The notes: a model not told the origin generated them from the sequence alone. DNA of 64,000 bases from an uncultured Prevotellaceae bacterium (GCA_947176895.1 CAMWSK010000005.1:32873-96872); one strand, 5' to 3'. Numbered from the stretch's first letter, positions 17,743-27,244 are shown. Numbers and translations are program-made.

Positions 17743-18885
17743 CTAAGCTTTTTTCAGTTCTATGCGAAAGGTCGTTCCTTGGCCCAACTGCGATTTTTTT
17801 ACATATATCCGTCCGCCGTGATACTCCTCGACGATGCGTTTGGCCAGCGAGAGCCCCAACCCCCAGCCGCGCTTCTTGGTGGTGAAGCCCGGCATGAACA
17901 CGCTCTTGAAGTTCTTGGCGGCAATACCCTTGCCCGTATCCTGCACCTCTATCCACACCCGTTCGTCCTCCTCGCCCGCAGAAAGCGTGATGCTGCCACG
18001 GCCCTCCATGGCATCCACCGCATTCTTGCACAGGTTCTCCACCACCCACTCAAACAGCGAGGCACACAACGGAACGATCAACGCCTGTTCGGGCAGGCAG
18101 AGTGTCAGGTTCACCCTGTTGCTCACGCGCCGCTGCATGTAGTGCGCCACCGCCTCCAGCGTGTCGTTCAGGTTCTCGGGATGCAGTTCCGGGCGGGAAC
18201 CGATTTTCGAGAAACGCTCGGCCAGCAGTTCCAGCCGCTTCACGTCTTTGCTCATCTCCGCTATCATCTCGTCCCCGGGATACGTCTCGCGCAGCACCTC
18301 CACCCAGCCCGTCAGGCTGGAGATGGGCGTACCCAATTGGTGGGCCGTCTCCTTGCTCAGCCCCACCCACACGCGATTCTGCTCGGCCCGTTTGCTGACC
18401 ACCACGGCCAACAGAGCCATGGCCACGAACAGCAGCACCACAGCCATCTGGACATAGGGATACCAAGCCAAACGCCTGAGCATAAGGCTGTCGGCATAAC
18501 ACACTTCCCAATCGCCCACGCGGATGACTCGACCTCCGGCCCGCATGTTGCGGGCCTCTTCTTTCACCAGCCGGATGCTGTCGGCCTCCGACTCTTGGCG
18601 AATGTTCAGATTTCTGCATTCCTGCACTTCACCCTGCGGGTCCACCACCACCACGGGGATGTTCTTGTTTCCCTCCAGCACGCGAAGCACCAATGCCAGG
18701 TCGGCGGTCTCGTCAGCCGTATTCAGCTGGTGCATAGCCTCGGCCCACACCTCGACGTTGCGCCTCTCCTGGTTTGAAAGGTCGCGCACCAACAGGCGCG
18801 ACACCACCAAAGAGGCCGCCACTATCAGCACGGCCACGGCGATAAGCAGCACTCTCACATGTCGGATTCTATCTGTCCACTGCAT
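17743..18885 (-). CDS. Membrane sensor histidine kinase
   Basis: A 380-residue kinase. A first membrane helix (about residues 10-33) and a second (about 140-160) flank a sensor loop outside the cytoplasm. The phospho-acceptor is His182 in KETAHQLGTP, followed by an ATPase domain with N box (ENLCKNAVDAM), G1 (DTGKGI) and G2 (GWGLGLSLAK). No HAMP domain is obvious. No response regulator lies next to it, so it is an orphan; it is divergent from the clostripain-like gene. The signal is unknown. Confidence 0.92.
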   Translation of the reverse strand: MQWTDRIRHVRVLLIAVAVLIVAASLVVSRLLVRDLSNQERRNVEVWAEAMHQLNTADETADLALVLRVLEGNKNIPVVVVDPQGEVQECRNLNIRQESEADSIRLVKEEARNMRAGGRVIRVGDWEVCYADSLMLRRLAWYPYVQMAVVLLFVAMALLAVVVSKRAEQNRVWVGLSKETAHQLGTPISSLTGWVEVLRETYPGDEMIAEMSKDVKRLELLAERFSKIGSRPELHPENLNDTLEAVAHYMQRRVSNRVNLTLCLPEQALIVPLCASLFEWVVENLCKNAVDAMEGRGSITLSAGEEDERVWIEVQDTGKGIAAKNFKSVFMPGFTTKKRGWGLGLSLAKRIVEEYHGGRIYVKKSQLGQGTTFRIELKKA

Positions 18886-18926
18886 AGTTAAGTAACGAAG
18901 AATGCGCCGGTTTATTGTCTTTTCAC

Positions 18927-18934
18927 TATCTTTG
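18927..18934 (+). promoter_or_regulatory. -7 promoter box giving a leaderless start (clostripain-like gene)
   Basis: TATCTTTG followed by CACCC and then the ATG at 18940: five bases separate the box from the start codon, the same CTTTGCACCCATG string as at 23743. Confidence 0.65.
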
Positions 18935-18939
18935 CACCC

Positions 18940-20112
18940 ATGAAACAGACAATCCTACACCTCGTTATCTGCCTTCTGGCACTTGGCGCCACAGCCTGTG
19001 ACAAGCATTCCGGAAGCAACCTTCACCCCAAAGGTGACGAGGCGGCCGACACACTGCGCCGCCTGGTGGTGGTGTATATGGCCGCCGACAACAGCATCAG
19101 CAGTCTGGCCGATGCCGACGTGGAAGAAATGGAGCGCGGTGCCCAAAGCATTCCCGATGACTGCGCCCTGGCCGTTTACCTTGACAACTACACCGACCGA
19201 GGCACACCGGGCATCCTGCTCATCGACAAGGCCAACGGGAAGCGCACGTTCAAGACGTACGCCGAGGACCCCGTCAGCACCGACTCGGCCGTGATGGAGC
19301 GGGTGCTCGACGATATCCTCAAAGGCATCCCCGCCAAAGAGCACGCCCTGGTGCTCTGGAGCCACAGCACCGGCTGGGTTCCACGCGAGAACGACCGCAA
19401 ACGCACCTGGGGAAGCGACAGGGGAAACGAGATGCCCGTCACCACACTGGCACACGTGCTCGCGAATACGGGCATCCACTGGAAGTACATCTTCTACGAC
19501 AGTTGCTTCATGCAATGCGTGGAAGTGGCCTACCAGATGCGCCACCTTACCGACTGGAGCATAGCCTCCCCCATCGAGATTCCCGGTTTGGGAGCGCCCT
19601 ACGACTATATCATGCCCCACTTGTTCCAGGCCGAGGGTTTTGCCCACGACATCCCGCACGCCTACCACGAACACTACGAGAACCAATCCTACGGGGTCAT
19701 CCTCTCCTCCATCCGCAGCAGCCGGCTGGACGACCTTGCCCGGGCCACCGCCACAGCGTTGGACACACTGGGCAGCGTCTCCACCAACAGCGTGCAGCAA
19801 TACGGTGCATACACGGAAAACGCCCATTGGTTCGGTGAATTTTATGACATGGCCTCGCTTATGAACGCATGCCTTTGCCCGGCGGACTACGCCACCTGGC
19901 ACGCCGCAATGGAGCAGGCCATCCCCCACCGCTTCGCCACAAAACGATGGTACAGCATGTACAGCTCCATCAACGCCCGCCTTACCGACCCCGACCACTT
20001 CGCGGGAACATCCATGTACATCCCCACAGAGGGGCGCACCGGCATGAACGCCACCTGGCATCAACTGGACTGGGCCGGACAGATGCCTCCGACAATCATC
20101 ATCATCAACTGA
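18940..20112 (+). CDS. Clostripain-like (C11) cysteine peptidase lipoprotein
   Basis: A 390-residue protein with a lipoprotein signal peptide (LLALGATAC, Cys at about residue 20). The C11 catalytic dyad is clear: His142 in LWSHSTGW and Cys189 in YDSCFMQ. The family cleaves after Arg or Lys and is common on Bacteroides cell surfaces. Length is close to that of other Bacteroidales C11 enzymes, which mature by internal cleavage. tcdA follows after 5 bp. The start is fixed by the leaderless promoter just before it. Confidence 0.93.
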   Translation: MKQTILHLVICLLALGATACDKHSGSNLHPKGDEAADTLRRLVVVYMAADNSISSLADADVEEMERGAQSIPDDCALAVYLDNYTDRGTPGILLIDKANGKRTFKTYAEDPVSTDSAVMERVLDDILKGIPAKEHALVLWSHSTGWVPRENDRKRTWGSDRGNEMPVTTLAHVLANTGIHWKYIFYDSCFMQCVEVAYQMRHLTDWSIASPIEIPGLGAPYDYIMPHLFQAEGFAHDIPHAYHEHYENQSYGVILSSIRSSRLDDLARATATALDTLGSVSTNSVQQYGAYTENAHWFGEFYDMASLMNACLCPADYATWHAAMEQAIPHRFATKRWYSMYSSINARLTDPDHFAGTSMYIPTEGRTGMNATWHQLDWAGQMPPTIIIIN

Positions 20113-20117
20113 CCGCA

Positions 20118-20843
20118 ATGGAAGACCAATTCTCTCGCACCCGCCTGTTGCTGGGTGCAAACGCCATCCGCACCCTGCAGACCGCCCGTGTCATCGTGTT
20201 CGGCGTGGGGGGTGTGGGCGGCTACGCCGTGGAGGTGCTGGCACGCAGCGGTGTGGGTGCCATAGACGTGGTGGACAACGACCGTGTGCACATCACCAAC
20301 CTCAACCGCCAGATCATCGCCACACAAGACACGGTAGGGCGGCTGAAAGTGGACGTGGCCGAGGAGCGCATACACGCCATCAACCCCGCTTGCCGCGTGG
20401 GCAAGTTTCCTGTTTTTTATCTGCCCGAGCAGGCAGACATGTTCGACCTTTCACCATATGACTACGTGGTGGACTGCATCGACACGGTGACCGCCAAGCT
20501 CGACCTCATCCGCCGTTGCCATGCGCTCGGCGTGCCCATCCTCTGCAGCATGGGTGCCGCCTACAAGGTGGACGCCACACAATTCACCGTCACCGACATT
20601 GCCAAAACCATCAACGACCCCCTGGCCAAGGTTATCCGCCGCAAGCTGCGCAAGGAAAACATCCGCCGCCTGAAAGTGGTCTACAGCCCCGAAGTGCCGC
20701 TGGCAAGCCTCGGCACGGACAAGACTCCGCCCAGCAACGCCTGGGTGCCCGCCACAGCCGGGCTCATCGCCGGCGGGGAAGTGGTAAAGGATTTGATTAG
20801 AAAAGCGGGCACGTGGCGCACAGACCTCCATCCGCACGTCTAA
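20118..20843 (+). CDS. tcdA: tRNA threonylcarbamoyladenosine dehydratase
   Basis: A 241-residue E1/ThiF-like protein. It has the nucleotide loop GVGGVGGYAVEVLARSGVG at about 31-49, the following DNDRVHITNLNRQ, and the TcdA-specific NDPLAKVIRRKLRKE. The family uses ATP to cyclise t6A37 of tRNAs to ct6A. The ATG at 20118 lies 5 bp after the stop of the peptidase gene; the frame is open further upstream but overlaps that gene. Probably cotranscribed with it. Confidence 0.94.
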   Translation: MEDQFSRTRLLLGANAIRTLQTARVIVFGVGGVGGYAVEVLARSGVGAIDVVDNDRVHITNLNRQIIATQDTVGRLKVDVAEERIHAINPACRVGKFPVFYLPEQADMFDLSPYDYVVDCIDTVTAKLDLIRRCHALGVPILCSMGAAYKVDATQFTVTDIAKTINDPLAKVIRRKLRKENIRRLKVVYSPEVPLASLGTDKTPPSNAWVPATAGLIAGGEVVKDLIRKAGTWRTDLHPHV

Positions 20844-20858
20844 GAAAGCACAAAAAAA

Positions 20859-20934
20859 ACATGAACACGTTTTTCAAAATCATGTTCATGTTTTTCAAAA
20901 ACGTGTTCATGTTTCCATTGAAACATTCATACGT
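20859..20934 (+). repeat. Four-unit ACATGNNCATGT intergenic repeat array, copy B
   Basis: Units start at 20859, 20880, 20901 and 20923 (spacing 21, 21, 22): ACATGAACACGT, TCATGTTCATGT, ACGTGTTCATGT, ACATTCATACGT. Unit 1 with its T-run is the perfect reverse complement of unit 3 with its A-run, so RNA could fold with unit 2 in the loop. It fills the gap between convergent tcdA and ruvB. Confidence 0.85.
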
Positions 20935-20970
20935 TTATTTCAGTCCTTCCCGATGGTTTAAAAACCGCCC

Positions 20971-22005
20971 TTACTGAAAATCGAAATTCAACTGGTCGGA
21001 GACACCTCCGCGGGGTGTTCTGCCCAAATGGCGATAGGCCAGATCCGTCACTTCGCGCCCCCGGGGCGTGCGTTTGATGAAACCCTCCTTGATAAGGAAT
21101 GGCTCGTAGACCTCCTCCACCGTGCCTCCGTCCTCGCCGATGGCCGTGGCGATGGTGTTCACACCCACGGGGCCTCCATTGAACTTGTCGATGACGGTCA
21201 GCAGAATCTTGTTGTCAATCTCGTCCAGTCCGTAGCGGTCGATGTTCAGAGCCTCAAGGGCATAACGGGCAATCTCCAGGTCGATGGTGCCGTTGCCCTT
21301 CACCTGGGCAAAGTCGCGCACACGGCGCAGCAGGGCATTGGCGATACGTGGCGTGCCGCGTGAGCGGCCGGCAATCTCGCTTGCCGCCTTCGGTTCGATG
21401 GGCACACCCATGATTCCCGCCGAGCGGGTGATGATGGCGGCCAGGGTGGACGCATCATAATATTCCAGGTGCATGTTGATGCCGAAACGGGCACGCAGGG
21501 GAGCCGTCAGCAGACCGCTGCGCGTGGTGGCCCCCACCAGCGTGAAGGGCGACAAGTCTATCTGGATGCTGCGGGCAGAAGGGCCTTTGTCTATCATGAT
21601 GTCGATGCGATAGTCCTCCATGGCGCTGTACAGATATTCCTCCACCACGGGCGACAGGCGGTGAATCTCGTCGATGAACAGCACATCGTTCGGCTCCAAT
21701 GAGGTCAGGATGCCCGCCAAATCGCCGGGCTTGTCCAGCACGGGGCCGCTGGTGAGTTTGAAGCCCACGCCCAACTCGTTGGCCAGGATGTTGCCCAACG
21801 TGGTTTTCCCCAGGCCGGGAGGTCCGTGAAGAAGCGTGTGGTCCAGCGGCTCACCACGATACTTGGCCGCATCCACAAACACCTTCAGGTTCTCCACAAT
21901 CTTCTGCTGACCACTGAAATCCCGGAAGCCGAGCGGACGAAGGGCGTTCTCGAAGTCCTTCTCCCTGATGGTCCGCTGCTCGCGTATATCGAATTTTTCT
22001 TCCAT
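20971..22005 (-). CDS. ruvB: Holliday junction branch-migration helicase RuvB
   Basis: A 344-residue AAA+ protein. Walker A GPPGLGKT is at 61-68, Walker B includes FIDEIHRL, the sensor region is [18 protein letters not shown], and the C-terminal winged helix ends with the conserved [17 protein letters not shown]. With RuvA it drives branch migration of Holliday junctions. Length is standard. It starts 5 nt after a TATCTTTG box, so its mRNA should be leaderless. Confidence 0.97.
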   Translation of the reverse strand: MEEKFDIREQRTIREKDFENALRPLGFRDFSGQQKIVENLKVFVDAAKYRGEPLDHTLLHGPPGLGKTTLGNILANELGVGFKLTSGPVLDKPGDLAGILTSLEPNDVLFIDEIHRLSPVVEEYLYSAMEDYRIDIMIDKGPSARSIQIDLSPFTLVGATTRSGLLTAPLRARFGINMHLEYYDASTLAAIITRSAGIMGVPIEPKAASEIAGRSRGTPRIANALLRRVRDFAQVKGNGTIDLEIARYALEALNIDRYGLDEIDNKILLTVIDKFNGGPVGVNTIATAIGEDGGTVEEVYEPFLIKEGFIKRTPRGREVTDLAYRHLGRTPRGGVSDQLNFDFQ

Positions 22006-22010
22006 ATCTG

Positions 22011-22018
22011 CAAAGATA
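22011..22018 (-). promoter_or_regulatory. -7 promoter box giving a leaderless start (ruvB)
   Basis: TATCTTTG then CAGAT and the ATG at 22005, again with a five-base gap. Confidence 0.65.
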
Positions 22019-22052
22019 CAAATAATTATTTTGTTTTGTGGATGCTTTGCCG

Positions 22053-22060
22053 TACCTTTG
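22053..22060 (+). promoter_or_regulatory. -7 promoter box for secreted OB-fold protein gene
   Basis: TACCTTTG, about 40 nt before the start codon, back to back with the ruvB promoter. Confidence 0.6.
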
Positions 22061-22101
22061 TACTAACAAATAACATATCAATTAACCAATTAACTTTATT
22101 C

Positions 22102-23670
22102 ATGCGTATGAAGAAATTTTTACTCCTGATTGCGGCTGTGATGACAGCCGGCGTTAGCATGGCACAAAAGGTGACCCTTGATTTCACCAACGGTGCCACG
22201 GAATGGGGATTCCCCGAAGGAAGTGCCAACTTCGTGACCGAAGGCACCTACACCAACGGCGATTACACCATCAGCCTGACGGCAACGGAAAAGACCTACT
22301 TCAACTCAAACGGCTTCCTGATGCTTGGCAAGGCAAATGCCACGCTCACCCTTCCCGCCTTTGACTTTGCCGTAGGCAAGATTGTGGTGACAGGTGCATC
22401 GGGTGCCAGCGTGTCCACAAAACTGAACGTGTTTGTGGGCGACAAGGCCGTATCTACCGAGACCACCGGCATCACGGGAAGCCAGACCTTTGCCATCGCC
22501 GAGGACAGCCAGGCCGCAGGCACCGTATACACCATCAAGGTAAACAGCAAGCACAACGCCCAGTTCACCAAGATTGAGATTTTCGAGGCCGGCGGCGAGA
22601 CCGTTGACCCCAATCCCGAACCCCAGCCCGAACCCGTGGAGGCTACCGTTGCCGAGGCTCTGGCTGCCGCAGCCAACACCTTGGTGACCGTCAAGGGCCA
22701 GGCCGTGGCCATGACCACCGGCGGTGCCGTGATTGCCGACGAAACCGGCTTCATCTACTATTTTGGCGAACCCACCTTCAAGTTGGGCGATGCAGTGACC
22801 GTGACCGGCCCTGTAAGCGCCTACGGCGGCTTCAACCAGTTCAGCACAAAGAACGAAGGCACCACTGCCGTGGCCGGCGAGAACAGCGAAGTGACCCATC
22901 CCGAGGCCGTGGCTATGGACGGCGCTGCCCTGGATGCATGGTTCGCAAACCCCGTTCACCAGTATGTGACCGTTTCCGGCCAGTTGAACATCAGCGGCAA
23001 CTACTACAACCTGAACGTGGAAGGTGCCACCAAGGCTGTCGGCTCACTGGTATATCCCACCGAGGAGATTACCGCTGCCGTGGCTAACGGCGACGACGTA
23101 ACCATCACCGGCTATGCCGTATACACCAGCGGAGGCAAGTACGTGAACATTGTGGTCACCAACGTGAAAGTGAACACCCAGGCCGAGTTGAAGGACCCCA
23201 GCAACACCATCGAGACCGCCTACACCGTGGCAGAGGCCCGCAACCTGATTGACAAGGCCAACGAGTATGACCTGTCGAAGGAAGTGTATGTGAAGGGTGT
23301 AATCACCAAAATCAAGTCTCTGGATGTAAGCCAGTGGGAACGCGCCCAATATTTCATCGCCGACGAGGCCGGTGCGGAAAACGACATGCTGGTCTACAAC
23401 GGCTATTACCTCAACGGCGAGCCTTTCACCAGCAACGATGCCATCAAGGCCGGCGACGAGGTGATTGTGCTGGGCAGCCTGACACTCTTTGGCACCACCT
23501 ATGAGGTGAACCAGAACAACAAGATTGTGAGCCTGAACGGCGTGACCGACGGTCTGAACGGCATCGAAGCCACCAAGGGCGAAAACAAGGCCTACGACCT
23601 CACCGGCCGTGTGGCAGCCAAGAACCACAAGGGCATCGTGATTGTGAACGGCAAGAAGGTGGTGAAGTAA
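22102..23670 (+). CDS. Secreted protein with OB-fold-like repeats and C-terminal tail
   Basis: A 522-residue protein with a signal peptide (MKKFLLLIAAVMTAGVSMA). An N-terminal beta-rich domain is followed by a Pro/Glu linker (PNPEPQPEPVE, about residue 170). Next come at least two modules of the type TVAEAL...TVKGQAV and TVAEARNLIDKAN...VYVKGVITKI, which look like the OB-fold modules (DUF6359-like) common in Bacteroidales secreted proteins. It ends with KAYDLTGRVAAKNHKGIVIVNGKKVVK-type tail residues, a usual outer-surface/secretion tail in this group. Function unknown. The ATG at 22102 or the one at 22108 could be used; an open frame further upstream overlaps ruvB. Confidence 0.82.
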   Translation: MRMKKFLLLIAAVMTAGVSMAQKVTLDFTNGATEWGFPEGSANFVTEGTYTNGDYTISLTATEKTYFNSNGFLMLGKANATLTLPAFDFAVGKIVVTGASGASVSTKLNVFVGDKAVSTETTGITGSQTFAIAEDSQAAGTVYTIKVNSKHNAQFTKIEIFEAGGETVDPNPEPQPEPVEATVAEALAAAANTLVTVKGQAVAMTTGGAVIADETGFIYYFGEPTFKLGDAVTVTGPVSAYGGFNQFSTKNEGTTAVAGENSEVTHPEAVAMDGAALDAWFANPVHQYVTVSGQLNISGNYYNLNVEGATKAVGSLVYPTEEITAAVANGDDVTITGYAVYTSGGKYVNIVVTNVKVNTQAELKDPSNTIETAYTVAEARNLIDKANEYDLSKEVYVKGVITKIKSLDVSQWERAQYFIADEAGAENDMLVYNGYYLNGEPFTSNDAIKAGDEVIVLGSLTLFGTTYEVNQNNKIVSLNGVTDGLNGIEATKGENKAYDLTGRVAAKNHKGIVIVNGKKVVK

Positions 23671-23694
23671 TCATCACTACCGTATATAATAAGG

Positions 23695-23727
23695 AAGGGG
23701 AAACCGCTATGGTTTCCCCTTTTTTTG
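23695..23727 (+). terminator. Intrinsic terminator after the secreted protein gene
   Basis: AAGGGGAAACC pairs with GGTTTCCCCTT (5-nt loop) followed by a T-run. The run is directly joined to the next promoter box (23730-23737). Confidence 0.88.
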
Positions 23728-23729
23728 CA

Positions 23730-23737
23730 TACCTTTG
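23730..23737 (+). promoter_or_regulatory. -7 promoter box giving a leaderless start
   Basis: TACCTTTG, then CACCC, then the ATG at 23743. The terminator of the gene before ends only 2 nt upstream of the box. Confidence 0.65.
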
Positions 23738-23742
23738 CACCC

Positions 23743-24972
23743 ATGGTTTTGAATTATATCTGGATAGGTTTCTTCCTCATCTCTTTTCTTGTGGCCGTCG
23801 TTCAACTGATGATGGGCAACACCCAGGTGTTTCCCGCCATCATGGACAGCACCTTCAGCAACGCCCGCACCGCCTTCGACATCTCCATCGGCCTCACGGG
23901 CACGCTCAGCCTGTGGATGGGCATCATGAAAATCGGCGAAAAGGGCGGACTGGTCAATGCCATCTCGCGCCTGCTCAGTCCGGTGTTCACGCGTCTCTTT
24001 CCCGAGATTCCCGCCGGACATCCCGCTTTCGGCCACATCTTCATGAACCTGAGCGCGAACATGCTGGGGCTGGACAACGCCGCCACCCCCCTGGGGCTGA
24101 AAGCGATGGAGGAGATGCAAAAACTGAACACCCGAAAAGAGCGTGCCACCAACGCCATGATCATGTTCCTGGTGCTGAACACCAGCGGACTGACCTTGGT
24201 ACCCGTCTCCATTCTGGTATACCGCGCCCAAATGGGAGCGGCCCAACCCACGGACGTATTTATCCCCATCCTGCTGGCCACCACCGTAGCCACCATGGCG
24301 GCCATCATCATCACCGGCCTCTGCCAGCGCATCAACCTGTTCAACCGGGCCATCGTGGGACTGATGCTCGGCCTCTGCCTGCTCGTAAGCGGCATGGTGT
24401 GGCTGGCCACGAAACTGTCGCAACAGGAACTGGGCGTGTGGAGCACCTCCGCAGCCAACATCTTGTTGTTCGGCATCATCATCCTCTTTATCGTGGCCGG
24501 CATACGCAAGCGGGTGAACGTGTACGACGCATTTATCGAAGGAGCGAAGGGCGGCTTTGAAACCGCCGTGCGCATCATCCCCTACCTGGTGGCCATTCTG
24601 GTGGCCATAGGCGTGTTCCGCGCCTGCGGAGCCATGGACCTGCTGATTCACGGCATTTCCCGTGCCGTGGAAGCCTTGGGGATGAACGCCGACTGGGTGG
24701 CAGCCCTGCCCACGGCCCTGATGAAACCGCTCTCGGGCAGCGGAGCACGAGGCATGATGGTGGATGCCATGAACACCTACGGGGCCGACTCGTTTGTGGG
24801 ACGCCTGTCGTGCCTGTTCCAAGGTGCAACGGACACCACCTTCTATATCCTGGCTGTCTACTTCGGATCGGTGGGCGTGCGAAACACCCGCCATGCCGTG
24901 ACCTGCGGCCTGCTCACCGACCTGGCAGGCATCGTGGCAGCCATCGTTGTCGCTTATCTTTTCTTTACCTGA
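23743..24972 (+). CDS. Nucleoside-recognition (SpmA-SpmB fused) membrane protein
   Basis: A 409-residue membrane protein with about ten helices and two nucleoside-recognition (Gate) domains, as in fused spore-maturation proteins A and B. The first half holds NLSANMLGLDNAATPLGLKAM, the SpmA signature; the second half holds PLSGSGARGMMVDAMNTYGADSFVG and CLFQGATDTTFYILAVYFG, the SpmB signature. The fused form is usual in Bacteroidetes, which do not sporulate; the transported or sensed substrate is unknown. An in-frame ATG at 23725 lies in the terminator and upstream of the promoter, so 23743 is the start. The flippase gene follows after 5 bp. Confidence 0.92.
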   Translation: MVLNYIWIGFFLISFLVAVVQLMMGNTQVFPAIMDSTFSNARTAFDISIGLTGTLSLWMGIMKIGEKGGLVNAISRLLSPVFTRLFPEIPAGHPAFGHIFMNLSANMLGLDNAATPLGLKAMEEMQKLNTRKERATNAMIMFLVLNTSGLTLVPVSILVYRAQMGAAQPTDVFIPILLATTVATMAAIIITGLCQRINLFNRAIVGLMLGLCLLVSGMVWLATKLSQQELGVWSTSAANILLFGIIILFIVAGIRKRVNVYDAFIEGAKGGFETAVRIIPYLVAILVAIGVFRACGAMDLLIHGISRAVEALGMNADWVAALPTALMKPLSGSGARGMMVDAMNTYGADSFVGRLSCLFQGATDTTFYILAVYFGSVGVRNTRHAVTCGLLTDLAGIVAAIVVAYLFFT

Positions 24973-24977
24973 ATGCC

Positions 24978-26426
24978 ATGGCAAATCTGAAATCACTGGT
25001 CAAGGACACCGCCATCTACGGCCTGAGCAGCATCGTGGGCCGTTTTCTCAACTATCTGCTCGTCCCCCTCTACACCCATTGCATGCCGCATGACAGCGGC
25101 GACTATGGCGTGAGCACCAACATCTATGCCTACGTGGCACTGATACTGGTCATTCTCACCTTTGGCATGGAGACCACCCTTTTCCGCTTTGCCAACCAGC
25201 CCAAGGAGAATCCCGACTCGGTGTTCACGATGGGCTTCACGGTGGTGGGCACGCTGACGGCCCTGTTTCTGGGGCTGGTGCTGGGCTTCCTGCCCCCCAT
25301 CTCTGATGCTTTAGGCTATGCAAACCATCCCGAATATGTGTGGATGATGGCGGTTGTGGTGGCTTTGGATGCCTTGCAGGCCCTGCCTTTCAGTTGGCTG
25401 CGCTACAAGAAACGCCCCGTGAAGTTTGCTTCGCTCAAGCTGTTGTTCATCGCTTTCAACATAGCCCTCAACTGCATCTTCTTCCTGGGACTGGGCAAGA
25501 CGCAGGTGTTCTATGTGTTTGCCATCAATCTGGCATGCACAGGCCTCATCACCCTGTTCTTCGTGGGCGACCTGTTCAAAATCAAATGGCAGTGGGATTG
25601 GGACTTGCTGCGCCGCATGCTGGGCTACAGCTGGCCGCTGCTGGTATTAGGCATCGCGGGCATCCTGAACCAAGCGGCCGACAAGATGCTCTTCCCCATG
25701 GTCTACCCCGACCGCGCCGAAGCCGAAGTGCAGCTGGGCATCTACGGCGCCTGTGTGAAGATTGCCATGGTCATGGCCATGATTACCCAAGCCTTCCGCT
25801 ATGCCTACGAACCCATCGTGTTTGCCAAGATGCAGGACAACGACAAGAACGAATACTACGCCGCAGCCATGAAGTACTTCATCATCTTCACGCTGCTGGC
25901 TTTCCTGTGCGTGGTGGGATGGATGCCCCTGCTGCAACACATCATCGGCGAGGGCTATCGCGACGGATTGCGCGTGGTGCCCATCGTGATGGCTGCCGAG
26001 ATGATGATGGGAGTCTACTTCAACCTCTCGTTCTGGTACAAGCTCATCGACAAGACCATCTACGGCGCCTGGTTCTCTCTGGCGGGCTGTGCCGTGTTGT
26101 TTGCCGTGAACATCTGGGGCATTCCCCGCTACGGCTACATGGCCTGTGCGTGGGGGGGATTCGCAGGCTATGGCACGGCCATGACGCTGAGCTATCTGGT
26201 GGGGCAACGCAAATATCCCATCGCCTACCCCATGAGGAGCATCCTCACCTACACGGCCATCACCGTGTTCTTCTACATCATCATGAAAACGTTGCCCGAG
26301 AGTTGGTCTCCCGGGACACATCTGGGCATCAACACGCTGCTCATCCTGGCCTTCGTGGGACACATCATCCACCACGACCTGCCGCTGCGTATGTTGCCCG
26401 TAATCGGCAAATATTTCCGAAAATAG
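24978..26426 (+). CDS. Polysaccharide flippase-like (MATE/Wzx superfamily) membrane protein
   Basis: A 482-residue membrane protein with about 12-14 predicted helices and the N-terminal signature of oligosaccharide flippases (LVKDTAIYGLSSIVGRFLNYLLVPLYT). The family moves lipid-linked sugar units across the inner membrane. There are no glycosyltransferases near by, so the cargo cannot be assigned. The start at 24978 is 5 bp after the stop of the preceding gene; an open frame upstream overlaps that gene. It converges on the hydrolase gene with only 5 bp between the stops and no obvious terminator. Confidence 0.9.
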   Translation: MANLKSLVKDTAIYGLSSIVGRFLNYLLVPLYTHCMPHDSGDYGVSTNIYAYVALILVILTFGMETTLFRFANQPKENPDSVFTMGFTVVGTLTALFLGLVLGFLPPISDALGYANHPEYVWMMAVVVALDALQALPFSWLRYKKRPVKFASLKLLFIAFNIALNCIFFLGLGKTQVFYVFAINLACTGLITLFFVGDLFKIKWQWDWDLLRRMLGYSWPLLVLGIAGILNQAADKMLFPMVYPDRAEAEVQLGIYGACVKIAMVMAMITQAFRYAYEPIVFAKMQDNDKNEYYAAAMKYFIIFTLLAFLCVVGWMPLLQHIIGEGYRDGLRVVPIVMAAEMMMGVYFNLSFWYKLIDKTIYGAWFSLAGCAVLFAVNIWGIPRYGYMACAWGGFAGYGTAMTLSYLVGQRKYPIAYPMRSILTYTAITVFFYIIMKTLPESWSPGTHLGINTLLILAFVGHIIHHDLPLRMLPVIGKYFRK

Positions 26427-26431
26427 AAAGA

Positions 26432-27244
26432 CTATCCTATCTCTATCTGCAGACCGTCGTAGGCCAGATGCACGTTTTCGGGCAGACGGGCCTCGGCCTC
26501 ATCGTGATGCCCTATCCGGTGGGTGACGTGTACCAGATAGGCCACACGGGGATTGACCTGGCGGATAAACTCCAGGGCATCGGCCACCAGCATGTGGCTG
26601 TGGTGGGGCTTGTCCCAGCGAAGGGCATTCACCACCAGCGTATCTACGCCTCGCAGATACGCCAACTCGCTCTCGTCACAGCTCTTCATATCGGTGATAT
26701 AGGCCAGGTTTCCCAACCGGAAACCCAAGATAGGCATCTTGCCGTGCATCACCCGTATGGGCATCACCTCCACATCCTTCACACGAAAAGCCTTGTGGGG
26801 CTGAATAGGATGCAGATTGAGCCGAGGCACGCCGGGATAGAGGTCGCGGGTGAAGCAATAGGGCATGGTCTGATGCAGGGCCTCGCACACGGAGGGCAAG
26901 GCATAAATCTGTTGGTCGCCAAACACACAGAACCCGCGCAAATCATCCATCCCCCCTACGTGATCGTAGTGGATATGCGTAACCAGCACGGCATCCAACG
27001 GGGCGAAAGGCAAGGGGAGAAGTTGCTGGCGAAGGTCCGGACCCGCATCAATAAGGATGCGGGTCCGGCCTGTCTCCAATAAAGCCGAGGTGCGAAGCCT
27101 GTGGTCGTGCGGATCTTTGCTGCGACACACCGGGCAGTCACAACCCAAAATGGGCACGCCACCCGACGTGCCCGTTCCAAGAAAAGTGAGGCGTGGACAC
27201 TCGTTTCCCACATAGGGAAACGAAGATGCCGACGAATTTGCCAT
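26432..27244 (-). CDS. MBL-fold metallo-hydrolase, PhnP-like
   Basis: A 270-residue metallo-beta-lactamase-fold protein. The metal motif HIHYDH is at 90-95, with FLGTGTSGGVP near the N-terminus and CDCPVC at 35-40, which in PhnP-like proteins can bind a structural zinc. PhnP hydrolyses cyclic phosphodiesters in phosphonate breakdown, but Bacteroidales homologues usually lie outside phn operons as here, so the substrate is not certain. It follows the S46 peptidase gene by 20 bp on the same strand. Confidence 0.9.
   Translation of the reverse strand: MANSSASSFPYVGNECPRLTFLGTGTSGGVPILGCDCPVCRSKDPHDHRLRTSALLETGRTRILIDAGPDLRQQLLPLPFAPLDAVLVTHIHYDHVGGMDDLRGFCVFGDQQIYALPSVCEALHQTMPYCFTRDLYPGVPRLNLHPIQPHKAFRVKDVEVMPIRVMHGKMPILGFRLGNLAYITDMKSCDESELAYLRGVDTLVVNALRWDKPHHSHMLVADALEFIRQVNPRVAYLVHVTHRIGHHDEAEARLPENVHLAYDGLQIEIG

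Noticed and set aside
23707..24996. 429-codon frame antisense to the nucleoside-recognition protein gene
   Set aside because: His/Gly-rich shadow of a gene with clear SpmA/SpmB signatures.
25340..27082. 580-codon frame across the flippase and hydrolase genes
   Set aside because: Arg/His-rich low-complexity translation, overlaps two recognised genes on either strand.
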